Assembly (NCBI GenBank): GCA_016699855.1
Contig: CP064988.1
Location: forward strand, 4,492,501 to 4,556,500
Direction of reading: 5' to 3'
DNA: 64,000 nt
Origin: Rhodospirillales bacterium
Lineage (GTDB): Bacteria; Pseudomonadota; Alphaproteobacteria; Reyranellales; Reyranellaceae
The position numbers and the translations under genes are program-made. Below the pieces are notes generated by a model. The model worked only from the letters and a program-made list of their open reading frames with translations, made no database searches and was not told the DNA's origin. Below are positions 36,699 to 46,552 of this stretch, one piece after another (positions within the stretch are counted from its first letter, which is position 1; each line of letters opens with the position of its first letter).

Positions 36699-38087
36699 TC
36701 AGCTTCCGGCGCGGTCGCGCGGCACCAGCGGCGCGCGCGGCGCTTCGGCCGCGCGCGCCTCGCCGGCGGAGCGCGCCGCGAGCGTGCGGGCCAGCAGCTT
36801 GAACTCGTCGCGCAATTCGTCGGCCAGCGCCGTGCGGCCGCGCACCATCTCCTCGACCAGCCGCGCGAGCTGCGCCTCGATGGCGCGCTGGTGCGCGCGC
36901 TGCGCCTCGTCGGGGGCCGCCGCCGGCATGGCGCGGGCGCGGGCGGTCTCCTCGACCAGCCGGGCGAGCTGCGCCTCCAGCGTCCGCTGGTGCGCGCGCG
37001 AGGCGTCGTCGACCGGCGGCGCGGCGCGGGCGCGGGCGGTCTCCTCGACCAGCCGGGCGAGCTGCGCCTCCAGCGACCGCTGGTGCGCGCGCGACTCCTC
37101 GTCGACCAGGGGCGGCGCCGGCGGCGCCACGGCGCGCTCCGCCAGCCACGCCATGCCCTCGCGCAGTTCGGCGCCGTTGGCGGCCAGCCGCGCCAGCGTC
37201 TCCTGCTGCTGGCGCAGCGCGTCGGTCAGCGTCAGCAGCCGTTCGCCGAGCTGCGCCGTGGTGTCGCCGGCGCTGGCGCGGACCTCCTCGGCGCGCTGCA
37301 TCGTGCGCTGCAGCCGGTCGATGCTCTCCGCGCTCTGCTCCAGCAGCGCCTCGACGTAGGCCGGCAGCGGCTGGTCGCCGTCCATCTGCAGCGCGCCGCC
37401 GCCGATGCGGGTCTGCGCAGCCAGCCAGTCCTCGAGGTCGTTGTAGAAACGGTTCTGCGCCTGGCCGGCCTGCAGCTCGAGGAAGCCGACCACCAGCGAT
37501 CCCGACAAGCCGAACAGCGAGGCGCCGAACGCCGTGCCCATGCCCTTCAGCGGCCCCTCGAGGCTGCTCTTGAGCTTGGCGAACATCTGCAGGCTGTCGC
37601 CGCCGACCTGCAGGCCGGCGATCGCCTCGCCGACCGTGCCGACGGTGTCGAGCAGGCCCCAGAACGTGCCCAGCAGGCCGAGGAAGATCAGCAGTCCGAT
37701 GGCGTAGCGCGAGGTCTCGCGCGATTCGTCGAGACGCGAGGCGATGCCGTCGAGCAGCGAGCGCGTCGCCATCGGCGACAGTTTCAGCTTGTCGCTGCGC
37801 TCGCCCAGCATGGTCGCCATCGGCGCCAGCAGCCGCAGGCGCGACGCCGCCGAGGTCGGCGGCTGGTCGCGGCGGTAGGTGTCGAGCCACTCGACCTCGC
37901 GCTCCAGCGACAGCACCTGGCGCACGATGAAGGCGATGCCCAGCACCAGCGTGGTCAGGATGGCGCCGTTGATGACCGGGTTGTGCCAGAAGGTGGTGAT
38001 CAGCTGCCCGCGCAGCACCCACGCCACGCCCGCCACCGCCAGCAGGAACAGCAGCATGCGCAGCAGGTAACGGCGCGGTCGGGTCAT
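36699..38087 (-). CDS. MotA/TolQ/ExbB-like proton channel protein
   Basis: 462 aa. Membrane segments lie near 9-26, 36-58, 128-147 and 181-205; the last two carry the family motifs GLLGTFWGLLDTVG and MGTAFGASLFGLSGSLVVG. A long C-terminal cytoplasmic part has three repeats of EAQLARLVEE-type helices, predicted coiled coil. GGAG lies 9 nt before ATG 38087. With the next gene it forms a two-gene stator-like unit, probably using proton flow to act on peptidoglycan-anchored structures. The physiological role is unknown. Confidence 0.85.
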   Translation of the reverse strand: MTRPRRYLLRMLLFLLAVAGVAWVLRGQLITTFWHNPVINGAILTTLVLGIAFIVRQVLSLEREVEWLDTYRRDQPPTSAASRLRLLAPMATMLGERSDKLKLSPMATRSLLDGIASRLDESRETSRYAIGLLIFLGLLGTFWGLLDTVGTVGEAIAGLQVGGDSLQMFAKLKSSLEGPLKGMGTAFGASLFGLSGSLVVGFLELQAGQAQNRFYNDLEDWLAAQTRIGGGALQMDGDQPLPAYVEALLEQSAESIDRLQRTMQRAEEVRASAGDTTAQLGERLLTLTDALRQQQETLARLAANGAELREGMAWLAERAVAPPAPPLVDEESRAHQRSLEAQLARLVEETARARAAPPVDDASRAHQRTLEAQLARLVEETARARAMPAAAPDEAQRAHQRAIEAQLARLVEEMVRGRTALADELRDEFKLLARTLAARSAGEARAAEAPRAPLVPRDRAGS

Positions 38088-38308
38088 TCGGCGTGCTCCA
38101 GGCGGTCCGGCATCTCGTCGCGTCCGGCCGCGGCCGGCGCCGCGATCATAGCGCCTCCGGCCCCGCCGCACGACCACGCAGCGCCGCGATCATGGCGATG
38201 GCGGGGCGGCGCGCCGATCCAACGGCGCGCGCCGCCGGGCCGCGCCCTGCGCTCGAGCGCGAGTATCGAGGCGCCGAGCCGCCTCCGTTCGAGGCATGTC
38301 GCCGCGCC

Positions 38309-38425
38309 TGTCGTCTTGAGCGCGGCGAAAGACCTCGACTCCGCGATGTCGCCGGCGACGCACGTCCTTCCCGGCGGCGGTGATGGCGCCGGCGGCGAGG
38401 TCCTTGGCGGGCGCTCAGCGCGACG
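38309..38425. repeat. Diverged inverted-repeat pair, CTTGAGCG type
   Basis: TCTTGAGCGCGGCGAAAGACCTC (part of 38309-38336) and its degenerate complement GAGGTCCTTGGCGGGCGCTC (start of 38397-38425) flank about 60 nt. The words match the common proteobacterial CCTGAGCGAAGCGAAGGACCTC repeat, here mutated. They occupy much of the 419-nt gap between the MotA-like gene and the OmpA gene; the rest shows nothing else recognisable. Confidence 0.5.
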
Positions 38426-38506
38426 GAGGTGGACGAGAGGAAGGAGGTTGGGGTGCCTACGGAGGGAGCGCGTGGCGGCGGCGGCGAGCGGCCGCCGCCG
38501 CGCCGC

Positions 38507-40959
38507 TCAGGATTTCCCGGGCAGCAGGTCGACGCGGTCGGCGGGGCCGGCATCGCCGACGTTGCCCAGCGCTTGGAGATCGATCTTCTCCTTCGGCACG
38601 CCCTTGTCGATCAGGTAGGAGCGCACCGCCAGGCCGCGCGCCAGCGACATGCGCCGCGTCTCGCTCGTGCTGCCGCCGGTGCTGGTGTAGGCCTTCAAAG
38701 TCATCCTGCCGGTCTCGCCGCTGACGATCGCCTGCGCCATCTTGTCGAGCTCGGCGCGCGCGTCGGCCGACAGCGCGGCGGAGTTCTGCTCGAACGTGAT
38801 GCGCGCCGGACCGATCGCCACCGACGGCGCGGACGCGACCTGCGTCGGCTTGGCCGCGGGAGCGGCGGGTTTCGCGGCCGGCGCGGCGGCCGGTGGAGCC
38901 GCGGACTTCGCGGCCGCGGCGGGCGGAGTCGCGGACGGAGCGGCTGGCGCGGGCGGTGTGGCAGGCGCCGGCGGCGTCGCGCCCGGCTTCGCCGGTGGTT
39001 CCGTCGCGCCGACGCGCGGCGTCGTGGCCGGCGGTGGTGGCGCCGGCGGCGGCGGCTCGCCGGGCCGGGTCGGACGCTGCGCCATCTCGGTCTTCGACGC
39101 CGCCGGCTTCTCGGCGGGCTTCGCGGCCGCCGCCGGCGGTGCGGCGGGCGCCGGCGCCTGCGGCGTCGAGGCGCGCGTCACCGTCTCAGAGATCAATGTC
39201 GACGCGGCGGGTGGCGCGCTCGCGGCGGGCGCGGGCGAGGGAGTGGCCGTCGGCTTCGACGGTGCCGCCGGAGCCGTTGCGATGGGCGCGGGCGGTGGAG
39301 TCGGTGCGGCCGCCGGCTTCGGCGGAGTTGGCGCGGCAGCCGCCGCGACGGGCGCGGGTGTCGGTGTCGGCGCAGCCGCTGGCTTCGGTGGAGTCGGGGC
39401 CGGCGCAGGGGCCGCCGCGACGGGTGCGGGCGTTGGCGTCGGCGCAGCCGCTGGCTTCGGCGGAGTCGGTACGGGCGCGGGCGCCGCCGCGACGGGCGCG
39501 GGCGGCGGCGGTGCCGCAGCGGCGGGCTTCGGTGGAGTCGGTGCCGGCGCAGGGGCCGCCGCGACGGGCGCGGGCGTTGGCGCAGCGGCGGGCTTCGGCG
39601 GCGTCGGTGCCGGCGCGGGAGCCGCCGCGACGGGCGCCGGCGGCGGTGTCGCGCCGCGGCGGGCTTCGGCGGAGTCGGTGACGGCGCGGGCGCCGCCGCG
39701 ACGGGCGCGGGCGGTGGTGTCGGCGCCGCGGCGGGCTTCGGTGGAGTCGCTGTCGGCGCGGGAGCCGCCGCGACGGGCGCGGGCGTTGGTGTCTGCGCCG
39801 CCGCCGGCTTCGGCGGCGTCGGTGCCGACGCGGGAGCCGCCGCGACAGGTGCGGGCGGCGGTGTAGGCGCCGCAGCGGGCTTCGGCGGAGTCGGTACGGG
39901 CGCGGGAGCCGCCGCGACGGGCGCGGGCGGCGGAGTCGGTACCGGCGCGGGCGCCGCCGCGACGGGCGCAGGCGGAGGCGTCGGCGCGGCCGCTGGCTTC
40001 GGTGCGACCGGTGCCGACATCGCTGCGGCGGGCGCTGGAGTTGGCGCGGGCGTCGCCACTGGCCTTGGCGGCATGGGCGTCGGTGTCGCTGCCGGCGCGG
40101 CGGGGCGCGCCGGCGGCGTGACGGTCACCGATCCGACGCGGGCCGGCGGTTCGCCGGGGCTCGGCCGCGTGGCCGGCGCTGGCGGAGGCGCTGCGGTCGC
40201 AGTCGCCGGCACCGGCGGCGGCGTCATCGCCGGGGCGGCGGCGATCGCGGTCGGTGGCGGAGTCGTCGCGGCGCGGCCGGGCGAGGTCGGGATCGTGCTG
40301 TAGGGCGTCGGGCTGCGGACCGTGCCGCCGGTCTCCGGCACGGCGACGAGGCGGCTGCGGATCGGACCGGGTGGTGGTGGTGGCAGACCGGCGCCGGGGA
40401 GCGCGGCGGTCTGGCTTGGCGCCATGGCGCCGTACGGCGGCGGGCTATAGGCTGGAGCGCCATAACCGCCGGGCGCGCCATAGGCGGGTACGCCGTAGCC
40501 GGGCGCGGCCGAGGCGTAGACCGGGGCACCGGTGGCCGGGTAGCCGCTGGATGGTGCCGAGGCGCCGCCGCTCCAAGGATTGTACGCCGCGACCACGCCG
40601 GGCGCCGGCGCGGGCGGCGCGGCGCCATAGGGCATGCCCGGCACCGGGCCCCCGACGCCGGGGCGCCGCGAGGGATTGACCGCCATCGGCAGGCCGGGCG
40701 CGGCGCCGCCATAGCCGGGCGCGCCATAGGCCTGCGGATAGGCCGGTGCGCCGTAGACCATCGGCGGCGGCGGCGGGCCATAGCCGCGCACGGCGGGCTG
40801 ACCGGGGCCGGCCTGGGTGTAGGGGTTGTAGGCGCCGACGATCGGGGAGCCGCCATATTGCGCCGCCGCCGGCGCCGCGACCGCCGCGCACGCCGCCGCC
40901 ATCGCGGCCAAGCGCGCCGCGCGCCGCTTGAGGCGACGAAAATCGGGCGGGGCGGTCAT
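38507..40959 (-). CDS. Pro/Ala-rich exported OmpA-family protein, apparent 1-nt frameshift near 39650
   Basis: From ATG 40959 the protein has a signal peptide (to about residue 34), then a Tyr/Gly/Pro-rich region (YGAPGYGG-type), then many PTPPKPAAAPTPPPAPVAAAP-like repeat units. Near 39648-39653 one G is missing relative to neighbouring repeats, and translation shifts into an Arg-rich frame. Adding one base joins the frame to the downstream part (38507 onward), which ends in an OmpA-like domain (ITFEQNSAALSADARAEL, ARGLAVRSYLIDKGV). The restored protein is about 817 aa. No stop lies between the shift and the OmpA part. Probably periplasm-spanning and bound to peptidoglycan. Confidence 0.75.
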
Positions 40960-41321
40960 CGATCGACGCCTCTTCGGTCACGTGCCTATCGGAGCCGCCG
41001 CGGTCCCCCGACCGCGGCGCGGTTCCACCATAGCCAATCGCCCCCGCGCGCTCAACCGACTCGGCGCGTCTGGGGATATCGTCGCGGGGGGAGGACGCGC
41101 GATGTCGCGCGCGTCGTGCGAATTGCCACCCACGGCGGACGTCGACGCCACGCCCGGGCCGTTTTGACGGTCGCCCCGGCAAGGTCTATGGAATCAAGCG
41201 GCATCGACGCCGCGTCGCCGGCGTTGATCCATGTCACGGCGGTGAAAGTCGCCTGGTCCAAGCATTGCGGCCATTCCGGCCTCTGTCAGGAGCCGGTTCG
41301 TCCGTTCAAATGGAGTGTGAG
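40960..41321. other. Divergent intergenic region with a strong hairpin
   Basis: 362 nt between the OmpA gene and a secreted-protein gene. A perfect 10-bp hairpin (40996-41019, CGCCGCGGTC-CCC-type loop) lies about 37 nt upstream of the OmpA start and would form in its 5' leader. No clear promoter boxes were recognised and no gene is supported here. Confidence 0.45.
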
Positions 41322-41690
41322 ATGCACAGCAGATTGTTCCACGCGTCGGTGATCGCGGGCGTCCTGTTCGCTGGCGGCGCGATGGCGCAGCAGTCCGGGA
41401 CGTACACGTTCCGTCTGGCCGCGAATCCGGCGAATGTCGGCGTCTGCAACGCGCTCGACGCCGCCCTGTCGCGCGAGCACACGGTCACGGTCGCCGCCGA
41501 CAAGGCGGCCATCAAATCGAGCGGCGGCATCACCGACGACATGAAGGCGACGGGCGCCGGCGTCTACCGGACCGAGTTCGAGCTCGGCCGCGTGCGGCTC
41601 GTGGTGGTGGCGGACACCAGCAAGACTCCGCGGACGCTTCTCGTCACCGAGCCCCGCGAGGGCTGTAAGTGGAGCGGCACCACGCCGTGA
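41322..41690 (+). CDS. Small secreted protein
   Basis: 122-aa protein. A signal peptide (residues 1-22, cleavage after AMA) precedes a compact mature domain of about 100 aa with Cys in GVCNALD and EGCKWSG, which could pair. It contains alternating hydrophobic strands (RVRLVVVADTSKTPRTLLV). GGAG lies 6 nt before ATG 41322. Not recognised; periplasmic by prediction. Confidence 0.65.
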   Translation: MHSRLFHASVIAGVLFAGGAMAQQSGTYTFRLAANPANVGVCNALDAALSREHTVTVAADKAAIKSSGGITDDMKATGAGVYRTEFELGRVRLVVVADTSKTPRTLLVTEPREGCKWSGTTP

Positions 41691-41869
41691 GCCGGGCGGG
41701 CATACGGCCCTCCCGGAGAGGATGACGGAAGCGCGCGCGGCCCGGCCCGCGTGCCGCGCGCAGTCCTCCTTTCGATAGGCGCGCCGAACGGCGGGCCGAC
41801 GGTCGGCTCCCATGCCGGCGTGGCGACGGCGCTGTGACCTCTGCATTCGTCATTGCGAAGGAACTCATC

Positions 41870-42701
41870 ATGATCAAACGCCGTGGCGGATGCCTGGCGG
41901 CGCTCCCTATGCGCCGCCGTCTCATGGACGAGCGTTTCTGTCGCCGCCGCGCCTCCGGCCGAGGAGGGCGGTGGCTCGCTGGCCGCGAAATCGCAAAACC
42001 CCATCGCCGACTTGATCAGCCTTCCGATCCAGCCCAATTTCAATTTCGGCCTCGGGCCGCACGACCGCACCCAGTCGCTGGTCAACGTCCAGCCGGTGAT
42101 CCCGATCGGCCTCGGCGACGACTTCAACCTCGTCACCCGGGTGATCATGCCGCTGATCAACCAGCCCGACCTGAGACAGAGCAGCGGCGCGACGTTCGGA
42201 CTGGGGGATTTCAATCCGACCTTCTTCCTCGTGCCGAAGATGCCGGGCAATCTCATGGTGGGATTCGGTCCGACCTTCCTGCTGCCGACGGCGACCGACC
42301 GCGTGCTGGGCAACGGCAAGTGGGGGATCGGCCCGTCGGCGGTGGTCGTCTGGTCGCCGGCGCCGTGGGTATTGGGCGCGCTCGTGAACAACATCTGGTC
42401 GTTCGCCGGCGACAGCCAGCGCAAGAACGTCGACCGCATGACGTTCCAGCCGTTCGTGAACTACAACCTGCCCGGCGGCTGGTACCTCTCGACCGGCCCG
42501 ATCATCACCGCCGACTGGACGGCGCGATCGGGCGATAGATGGACGGTCCCGGTCGGCGGCGGCGTCGGCAAGATCTGGCGCATCGGCCACCAGCCCGTGA
42601 ACACCAGCGTCCAAGCCTACTACAACGTCGTGAAGCCGCAGACTGTCAACGGGCCGGATTGGCAGCTACGGCTCCAGTGGACGTTCCTGTTCCCGAAATG
42701 A
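41870..42701 (+). CDS. Outer-membrane transporter-like protein, apparent frameshift in signal peptide
   Basis: The mature sequence (SLPIQPNFNFGLGPHDRTQ..., NVQPVIPIGLGDD, FGLGDFNPTFFLVPK, ending LQWTFLFPK) has alternating amphipathic strands of an outer-membrane beta-barrel resembling the MetA-pathway/phenol-degradation transporter family. AAGGAA lies 6 nt before ATG 41870, and that frame reads MIKRRGGCLAAL, but an extra C in 41905-41907 breaks it. Removing it yields a normal 26-30-residue signal peptide and about 276 aa. Without correction, translation could only start at a GTG (41883) lacking a ribosome site. Confidence 0.7.
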
Positions 42702-42996
42702 ACGACACGCCGTGGCGTGCCGGGCGTCCCCGGCGGGATGCTCGACTCCGATCCGTGTCACCGCCGCGTCACGTCGTTCCCGTATCCGCTGTCCATGCGC
42801 TGGCAGGTGATCGTCGCGGGGACGGATCTGGCGTCGGCCGACGCCGCGGGCGGCGGTCTTCGTCGACGCCCGCGTTTGGATTCGCCATATCCGCAGCCTT
42901 GCGTCTATTCTACATGAAGACGTCGCCAATCTTGGCGCGTTGTCGGTCGCGACCCGGCGCTCCTGGTCGAGCGCTTGTCGAGGTTCAGGGGGGTAC

Positions 42997-45582
42997 ATGA
43001 TCACGTTCCGTGCGGCGGCCGGTCGAGCGGCTTTCCGAAGCGTGCTGGCGGGCGTGCTCGCCCTCCCGTTGACGATCGGCCACGCGGCCGCGCAACAGAC
43101 CACCGGCGCGCCGGGCTCGCCCGGCGCCACGACGACGATCGACGGCCGGCAGCTGCCGGTGCCCGATCCGAAATTCGGCGGCGTGATCAAGGACGGCGCG
43201 TTGCAGTCGAAGCCGTGGTGGGCGCCGCGCGTCACGCCGCCGAAAGGCGCGCCCAACATCCTGCTGATCATCACCGACGATTCCGGCTTCGGCGTGCCCA
43301 GCACGTTCGGCGGCGTCGTTCCGACGCCGAGCATGGACCGCATCGCGCAGGAGGGCCTGCGCTACAACCGCATGTTCTCGACCGCGCTGTGCTCGCCCAC
43401 GCGGGCGGCGCTGATCACCGGCCGCAACCACCACTCCGCCGGCTTCGGCGTGGTCTCGGAGCAGTCCACCGGCTACCCCGGCTACAACAGCATCATCGCC
43501 AAGGACAAGGCCACGGTCGGCCGCATCCTGCTCGACAACGGCTACGCCACCTCGTGGTTCGGCAAGAACCACAACACGCCGTCCTTCGCGGCCAGCCAGG
43601 CCGGGCCGTTCGACCAGTGGCCCGTCGGCATGGGCTTCGAGTATTTCTACGGCTTCGTCGGCGGCGACGCCAACCAGTGGCAGCCCAACCTGTTCCGCAA
43701 CACGACGCAGATCTATCCGTTCGAGGGCAAGCCGGGCTGGAACCTGGTCACCGGCATGGCCGACGACGCCCTCGACTACATGAACCGGATGCACCAGATC
43801 CAGCCGGACAAGCCGATCTTCATCAAGTACGCGCCCGGCGCCACGCACGCGCCGCACCATCCGACCAAGGAGTGGGTGGAGAAGATCAGCAAGATGAAGC
43901 TGTTCGACGAGGGTTGGAACAAGGTGCGCGAGCGCATCTTCGAGAACCAGAAGCGGCTCGGCGTGATCCCGAAGGACGCCAAGCTGCCGCCGTGGCCGAA
44001 GGATGTCCTGAAGGAATGGGACCAGCTCACGGCCGACGAGAAGAAGCTGTTCATCCGCCAGGCCGAGGTGTTCGCCGCCTACGCCGCCTACAGCGACCAC
44101 GAGATCGGCCGCGTCATCAAGGGCTTCGAGGAGCTCGGCAAGCTCGAGAACACGCTGATCATCTACATCAACGGCGACAACGGCACGAGCGCCGAGGGCG
44201 GCCCGATGGGCACGCCCAACGAGGTGGCCTGGTTCAACGGCGTCAGCGAGATGCCGGTCGAAGCGCAGATGAAGTTCTACGACGTCTGGGGCACCGAGCA
44301 GACCTACAACCACATGTCGGCGGGCTGGTCGTGGGCCTTCGACACGCCGTTCTCATGGTTCAAGCAGAACGCCTCGCAGCTCGGCGGCGTCAACCAGAAC
44401 ATGGTCGTGTCGTGGCCGGCGCGCATCAAGGACAAGGGCGGTCTGCGCGAGCAGTTCGTGCACGTCATCGACGTCCTGCCGACGATCCTCGAGGCGGCCG
44501 GCCTGCGCGCGCCGGAGATGGTCGACGGCATCAAGCAGGCGCCGATCGAGGGCACCAGCTTCGCCTACACATTCGATCCGAAGAACGCCAAGGCGCCGTC
44601 GCGGCACCGGACGCAGTACTTCGAGATGATGGGCCAGTGGGCGCTGTACCACGACGGTTGGTTCCTCAGCACCAAGGTCAACCGCGCGCCGTGGCAGGCC
44701 TTCGGCGCGGCGAATCCGGACCCGCTGAACAAGCAGGAGCTGGAGCTGTTCAACCTGAACGTCGACTTCAACCAGACCACGAACATCGCGGCGAAGAACC
44801 CGCAGAAGGTCGAGGAGCTGAAGAAGATGTTCATCGCTGAGGCGCGCAGATACCAGGTGTTCCCGATGGACGCCTCGGTGGCGGCGCGGATCGTGGCGCC
44901 GCGCCCGAACATCACCGCCGGACGCACGGAATTCGTCTACACGCGTCCGATGGTCGGTTTGCCGCAGGGCGACTCGCCGATGCTGCTCAACGCCTCCTAC
45001 ACGATCACGGCCGAGATCGACGTGCCGGAGGGCGGCGCCGAGGGCATGATCCTGACCTCGGGCGGGCGGTTCGCGGGCTACGGCTTCTACCTCCTCAAGG
45101 GCAAGCCTGTGTTCCTGTGGAACCTGATCGACCTGAACCGGATCAAATGGGAAGGGCCGGACGTCCTCGCGCCGGGCAAGCACGTCGTGGAGTTCGACTT
45201 CAAGTACGACGGGCTGGGCGTGGGCACGCTCCTGTACAACGACATGAGCGGCCTCGGGCGGCCGGGCACGGGCACGCTCAAGGTCGACGGCAAGGCGGTG
45301 CAGACCATCACGATGCCGAAGACCCTGCCGATGATCCTGCAATGGGACGAGAGCTTCGATGTCGGCTCCGACACGCTGACCGGCGTGAACGATGCCGACT
45401 ACAAGCCGCCGTTCGCGCTCACCGCGAAGCTCGTCAAGCTGACGGTCAAGGTGGACCGCCCGAAACTGTCGCCGGCGGACATCAAGCGGCTCGAGGCGGC
45501 GCAGGCGGCGGCGGCCGACGGCAAGCCGCCGGCCGGCGCGCCGGCCAAGGCGCCCGCGGCCACGCCGGCCAAGGGCAAGTGA
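42997..45582 (+). CDS. Exported arylsulfatase (type I, Cys)
   Basis: 861 aa with a signal peptide (about 1-32). The sulfatase signature CSPTRAALITGR puts the formylglycine Cys at about residue 132, within 40 aa of the metal ligands TDDSGFG (Asp94, Asp95). Later ligands include HSAGFG, FGKNH and NGDNG. Length fits the large atypical arylsulfatases with an extra C-terminal domain (about 650-830) of beta-sandwich type. The tail is Ala/Pro/Lys-rich. A formylglycine-generating enzyme is not in the window. It probably releases sulfate from organic sulfate esters in the periplasm. Confidence 0.92.
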   Translation: MITFRAAAGRAAFRSVLAGVLALPLTIGHAAAQQTTGAPGSPGATTTIDGRQLPVPDPKFGGVIKDGALQSKPWWAPRVTPPKGAPNILLIITDDSGFGVPSTFGGVVPTPSMDRIAQEGLRYNRMFSTALCSPTRAALITGRNHHSAGFGVVSEQSTGYPGYNSIIAKDKATVGRILLDNGYATSWFGKNHNTPSFAASQAGPFDQWPVGMGFEYFYGFVGGDANQWQPNLFRNTTQIYPFEGKPGWNLVTGMADDALDYMNRMHQIQPDKPIFIKYAPGATHAPHHPTKEWVEKISKMKLFDEGWNKVRERIFENQKRLGVIPKDAKLPPWPKDVLKEWDQLTADEKKLFIRQAEVFAAYAAYSDHEIGRVIKGFEELGKLENTLIIYINGDNGTSAEGGPMGTPNEVAWFNGVSEMPVEAQMKFYDVWGTEQTYNHMSAGWSWAFDTPFSWFKQNASQLGGVNQNMVVSWPARIKDKGGLREQFVHVIDVLPTILEAAGLRAPEMVDGIKQAPIEGTSFAYTFDPKNAKAPSRHRTQYFEMMGQWALYHDGWFLSTKVNRAPWQAFGAANPDPLNKQELELFNLNVDFNQTTNIAAKNPQKVEELKKMFIAEARRYQVFPMDASVAARIVAPRPNITAGRTEFVYTRPMVGLPQGDSPMLLNASYTITAEIDVPEGGAEGMILTSGGRFAGYGFYLLKGKPVFLWNLIDLNRIKWEGPDVLAPGKHVVEFDFKYDGLGVGTLLYNDMSGLGRPGTGTLKVDGKAVQTITMPKTLPMILQWDESFDVGSDTLTGVNDADYKPPFALTAKLVKLTVKVDRPKLSPADIKRLEAAQAAAADGKPPAGAPAKAPAATPAKGK

Positions 45583-45744
45583 CCACGCGGCGCGGCGCGG
45601 CTTCGTAGCCGCGCCGCGCGCGCCGTGCGCCCGCCGGCGGGGCGCGGCACTGGAGCGCGGCCGGACGGATCCGGCGGCCGACCGAGTGACCAGACGACAG
45701 ACCATCCCGCCGGTTGCGCCGGCGCCAGAAGGAGAGACCAGACG

Positions 45745-46326
45745 ATGCGCGACAAGAGGGACGACCTGAACGGGTCGGAGGAACAGGGCGCCCGTCGCGC
45801 CGGCACGCGGCGGCGCTTCGTCGCGGCGTCGGCGCTCGGCGTGGCGGCCGCCGGACTGGCCGGCGAGGCGCTGGCGCAGGCGGCGGCCAAGGAGGCCGAC
45901 TTCCTGTTCGTGCAGACCGCCGGCGGCATGACCTTCGACAAGGCGACCTCGAAGCTGACGCTGACCGGTGTCGCCTCGACCACGATCATGTTCACCGACC
46001 GGCCCGAGCGCGTCGCCGGCCACATGAGGACCTCCGCCTTCGTGCCGTTCTGGAGCCAGGGCAAGGACAGCTTCCTGAAGGATCCGCCCAACGCCGACCT
46101 CTCGATCCTCGAGGGCGAGAAGCTGGTGCAGGTCGTGGTCACGCTGACGAACCCGGTCCTGGCCGGCGACAACCTGAGCTACACGGTCAAGATCCTGCAG
46201 GGCGACATGCCGGCCAAGGGCGCGCACGTGTCGCTGTTTATCGACGTGATCGGCATGCCGTTGACGCCGCTGTCGTACGCCGGCGTGGCCCGGCGCACCT
46301 ACCGGCGCGCCGTGATCTATCGGTAG
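45745..46326 (+). CDS. Tat-exported protein following the arylsulfatase
   Basis: 193 aa. A twin-arginine signal (RRRFVAASALGVAAAG, cleavage about residue 41) precedes a mature domain of about 150 aa with TAGGMTFD, TDRPERVAGHM and RRTYRRAVIYR at the end. It is downstream of the sulfatase with AAGGAGAG 8 nt upstream and probably co-transcribed. The family is not recognised by name. Tat export suggests folding or cofactor loading before export. Confidence 0.75.
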   Translation: MRDKRDDLNGSEEQGARRAGTRRRFVAASALGVAAAGLAGEALAQAAAKEADFLFVQTAGGMTFDKATSKLTLTGVASTTIMFTDRPERVAGHMRTSAFVPFWSQGKDSFLKDPPNADLSILEGEKLVQVVVTLTNPVLAGDNLSYTVKILQGDMPAKGAHVSLFIDVIGMPLTPLSYAGVARRTYRRAVIYR

Positions 46327-46552
46327 ACGTCGCCGGCGCGGATCCCGGCCTCATCTCGAGATTTCGCGCCTCGCCGGGAACGCCGTCGGGCGCCGGCCGG
46401 AACACCGCAAGCCGCCGGTGGGCGCGCCGGCAAAATCCAGGTGAGCGCCCGGCGATCACGCCGACTTGGGGCTCTCGGGGACGCCCGGCGCGCGGCGTTG
46501 GTCGCGCGCGGGCGCGCGGTGCATGCATGGTGGTCACGATTTTGGGAGGCGT

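Noticed and set aside
35263..38087. Zorya anti-phage defence (ZorAB)
   Set aside because: The pair resembles MotAB-type stators but no zorC, zorD or zorE gene is nearby, so the defence label is not supported.
38742..40303. Regularly spaced GCGCGGGCGCCGCCGCGACGG-like repeats resembling a CRISPR array
   Set aside because: They encode the Pro/Ala repeats of the OmpA protein in frame on the minus strand, with no unique spacers or cas genes.
40996..41019. Riboswitch in the OmpA leader
   Set aside because: Only a single GC hairpin is seen; no conserved riboswitch core.
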